NCBI GenBank assembly: GCA_007127595.1 | Contig: SKZA01000154.1 | Coordinates: 1 to 5,392, forward strand | Direction: 5' to 3' | Length of the DNA: 5,392 nucleotides | Source: Kiritimatiellia bacterium | GTDB lineage: Bacteria > Verrucomicrobiota > Kiritimatiellia > SLAD01 | Shown here: in pieces, positions 5,263 to 5,392 of the stretch | Position numbering within the stretch: the first letter of the stretch is position 1 | How the letters are laid out: every line of letters begins with the position of its first letter | Translations under genes and position numbers: made by a program | The notes under the pieces: generated by a model | What the model was told of the DNA's origin: nothing | The model's database searches: none | The model's input: only the letters and a program-made list of their open reading frames with translations

Positions 5263-5392
5263 ATGAAAGCTTCCGACTTGTTTATCCAGTGTCTTGAAAA
5301 TGAGGGTGTGGAATATGTCTTCGGCGTGCCCGGCGAGGAGAATCTGGATTTCCTGGATTCCTTGTCGCGGTCCTCGATCAAACTGATTCTCA
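5263..5392 (+). CDS. Acetolactate synthase large subunit-like ThDP enzyme, 3' end cut by window edge
   Basis: Only the first 43 codons are in the window, with no stop before the edge. They read MKASDLFIQCLENEGVEYVF and then GVPGEENLDFLDSLSR, the N-terminus of the pyrimidine-binding domain of thiamine-diphosphate enzymes of the acetolactate synthase/pyruvate oxidase family. VFGVPGEEN (19-27) is the diagnostic motif; the catalytic Glu of the usual RHEQ motif would come just past the edge. Full-length members have about 550 residues. These enzymes join two pyruvates, or pyruvate and 2-oxobutyrate, into an acetohydroxy acid. The PGEEN variant is usual in a branch annotated as acetolactate synthase whose role (biosynthetic or catabolic) is often unclear. 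It lies 30 bases after gdhA on the same strand, suggesting co-transcription. A different ThDP enzyme, such as a decarboxylase or glyoxylate carboligase, cannot be excluded from this fragment. Confidence 0.8.
   Translation, partial: MKASDLFIQCLENEGVEYVFGVPGEENLDFLDSLSRSSIKLIL

Overview
The window reads as chromosomal DNA of a GC-rich bacterium with strong AGGAG-type ribosome binding sites. An NnrS-type membrane protein and a secreted DUF3047 protein with a Sec signal peptide suggest a Gram-negative organism. The sequence does not fix the phylum: a proteobacterium or a PVC-like or candidate-phylum environmental bacterium would both fit. Six genes are supported. There is no tRNA, rRNA, CRISPR array, transposase, integrase or phage gene.

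Layout. Positions 2-919 (+) hold the C-terminal part of an NnrS-family multi-pass membrane protein, cut by the window edge. It converges with a small gene at 933-1319 (-) that looks like a SpoIIAA-like/STAS-like domain protein. A divergent intergenic region (1320-1627) carries a good sigma-70-type promoter for the minus gene. For the plus operon it has a -10 box next to an inverted repeat. That operon is 1628-2197 (AhpD/carboxymuconolactone decarboxylase-like) and 2197-2895 (DUF3047, secreted); the two genes share one base at a TGATG junction. A 317-base non-coding stretch (2896-3212) follows, with a perfect 14-base palindrome and imperfect inverted repeats. Next come a second, unrelated-looking AhpD-like protein with a canonical CxxCxxxH centre (3213-3764), a hairpin (3792-3818), a full-length hexameric-type glutamate dehydrogenase (3868-5232) and the start of an acetolactate synthase-like ThDP enzyme (5263 to the edge).

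How the genes may work together. The right half is metabolic: glutamate dehydrogenase links ammonia and 2-oxoglutarate to glutamate, and the ThDP enzyme 30 bases downstream probably condenses pyruvate or a related 2-oxo acid. The two may be co-transcribed. The left and centre have a stress flavour: NnrS is tied to nitric-oxide/nitrosative stress in other bacteria, and AhpD-like folds are thiol-based peroxide or decarboxylation enzymes. No single pathway ties all six genes together.

I found no convincing new multi-gene system. The points most worth a second look are the AhpD-like protein that keeps CxxC but lacks the usual relay residues and is fused translationally to a DUF3047 gene, the structured 2896-3212 region, and the gdhA/ThDP-enzyme pairing.
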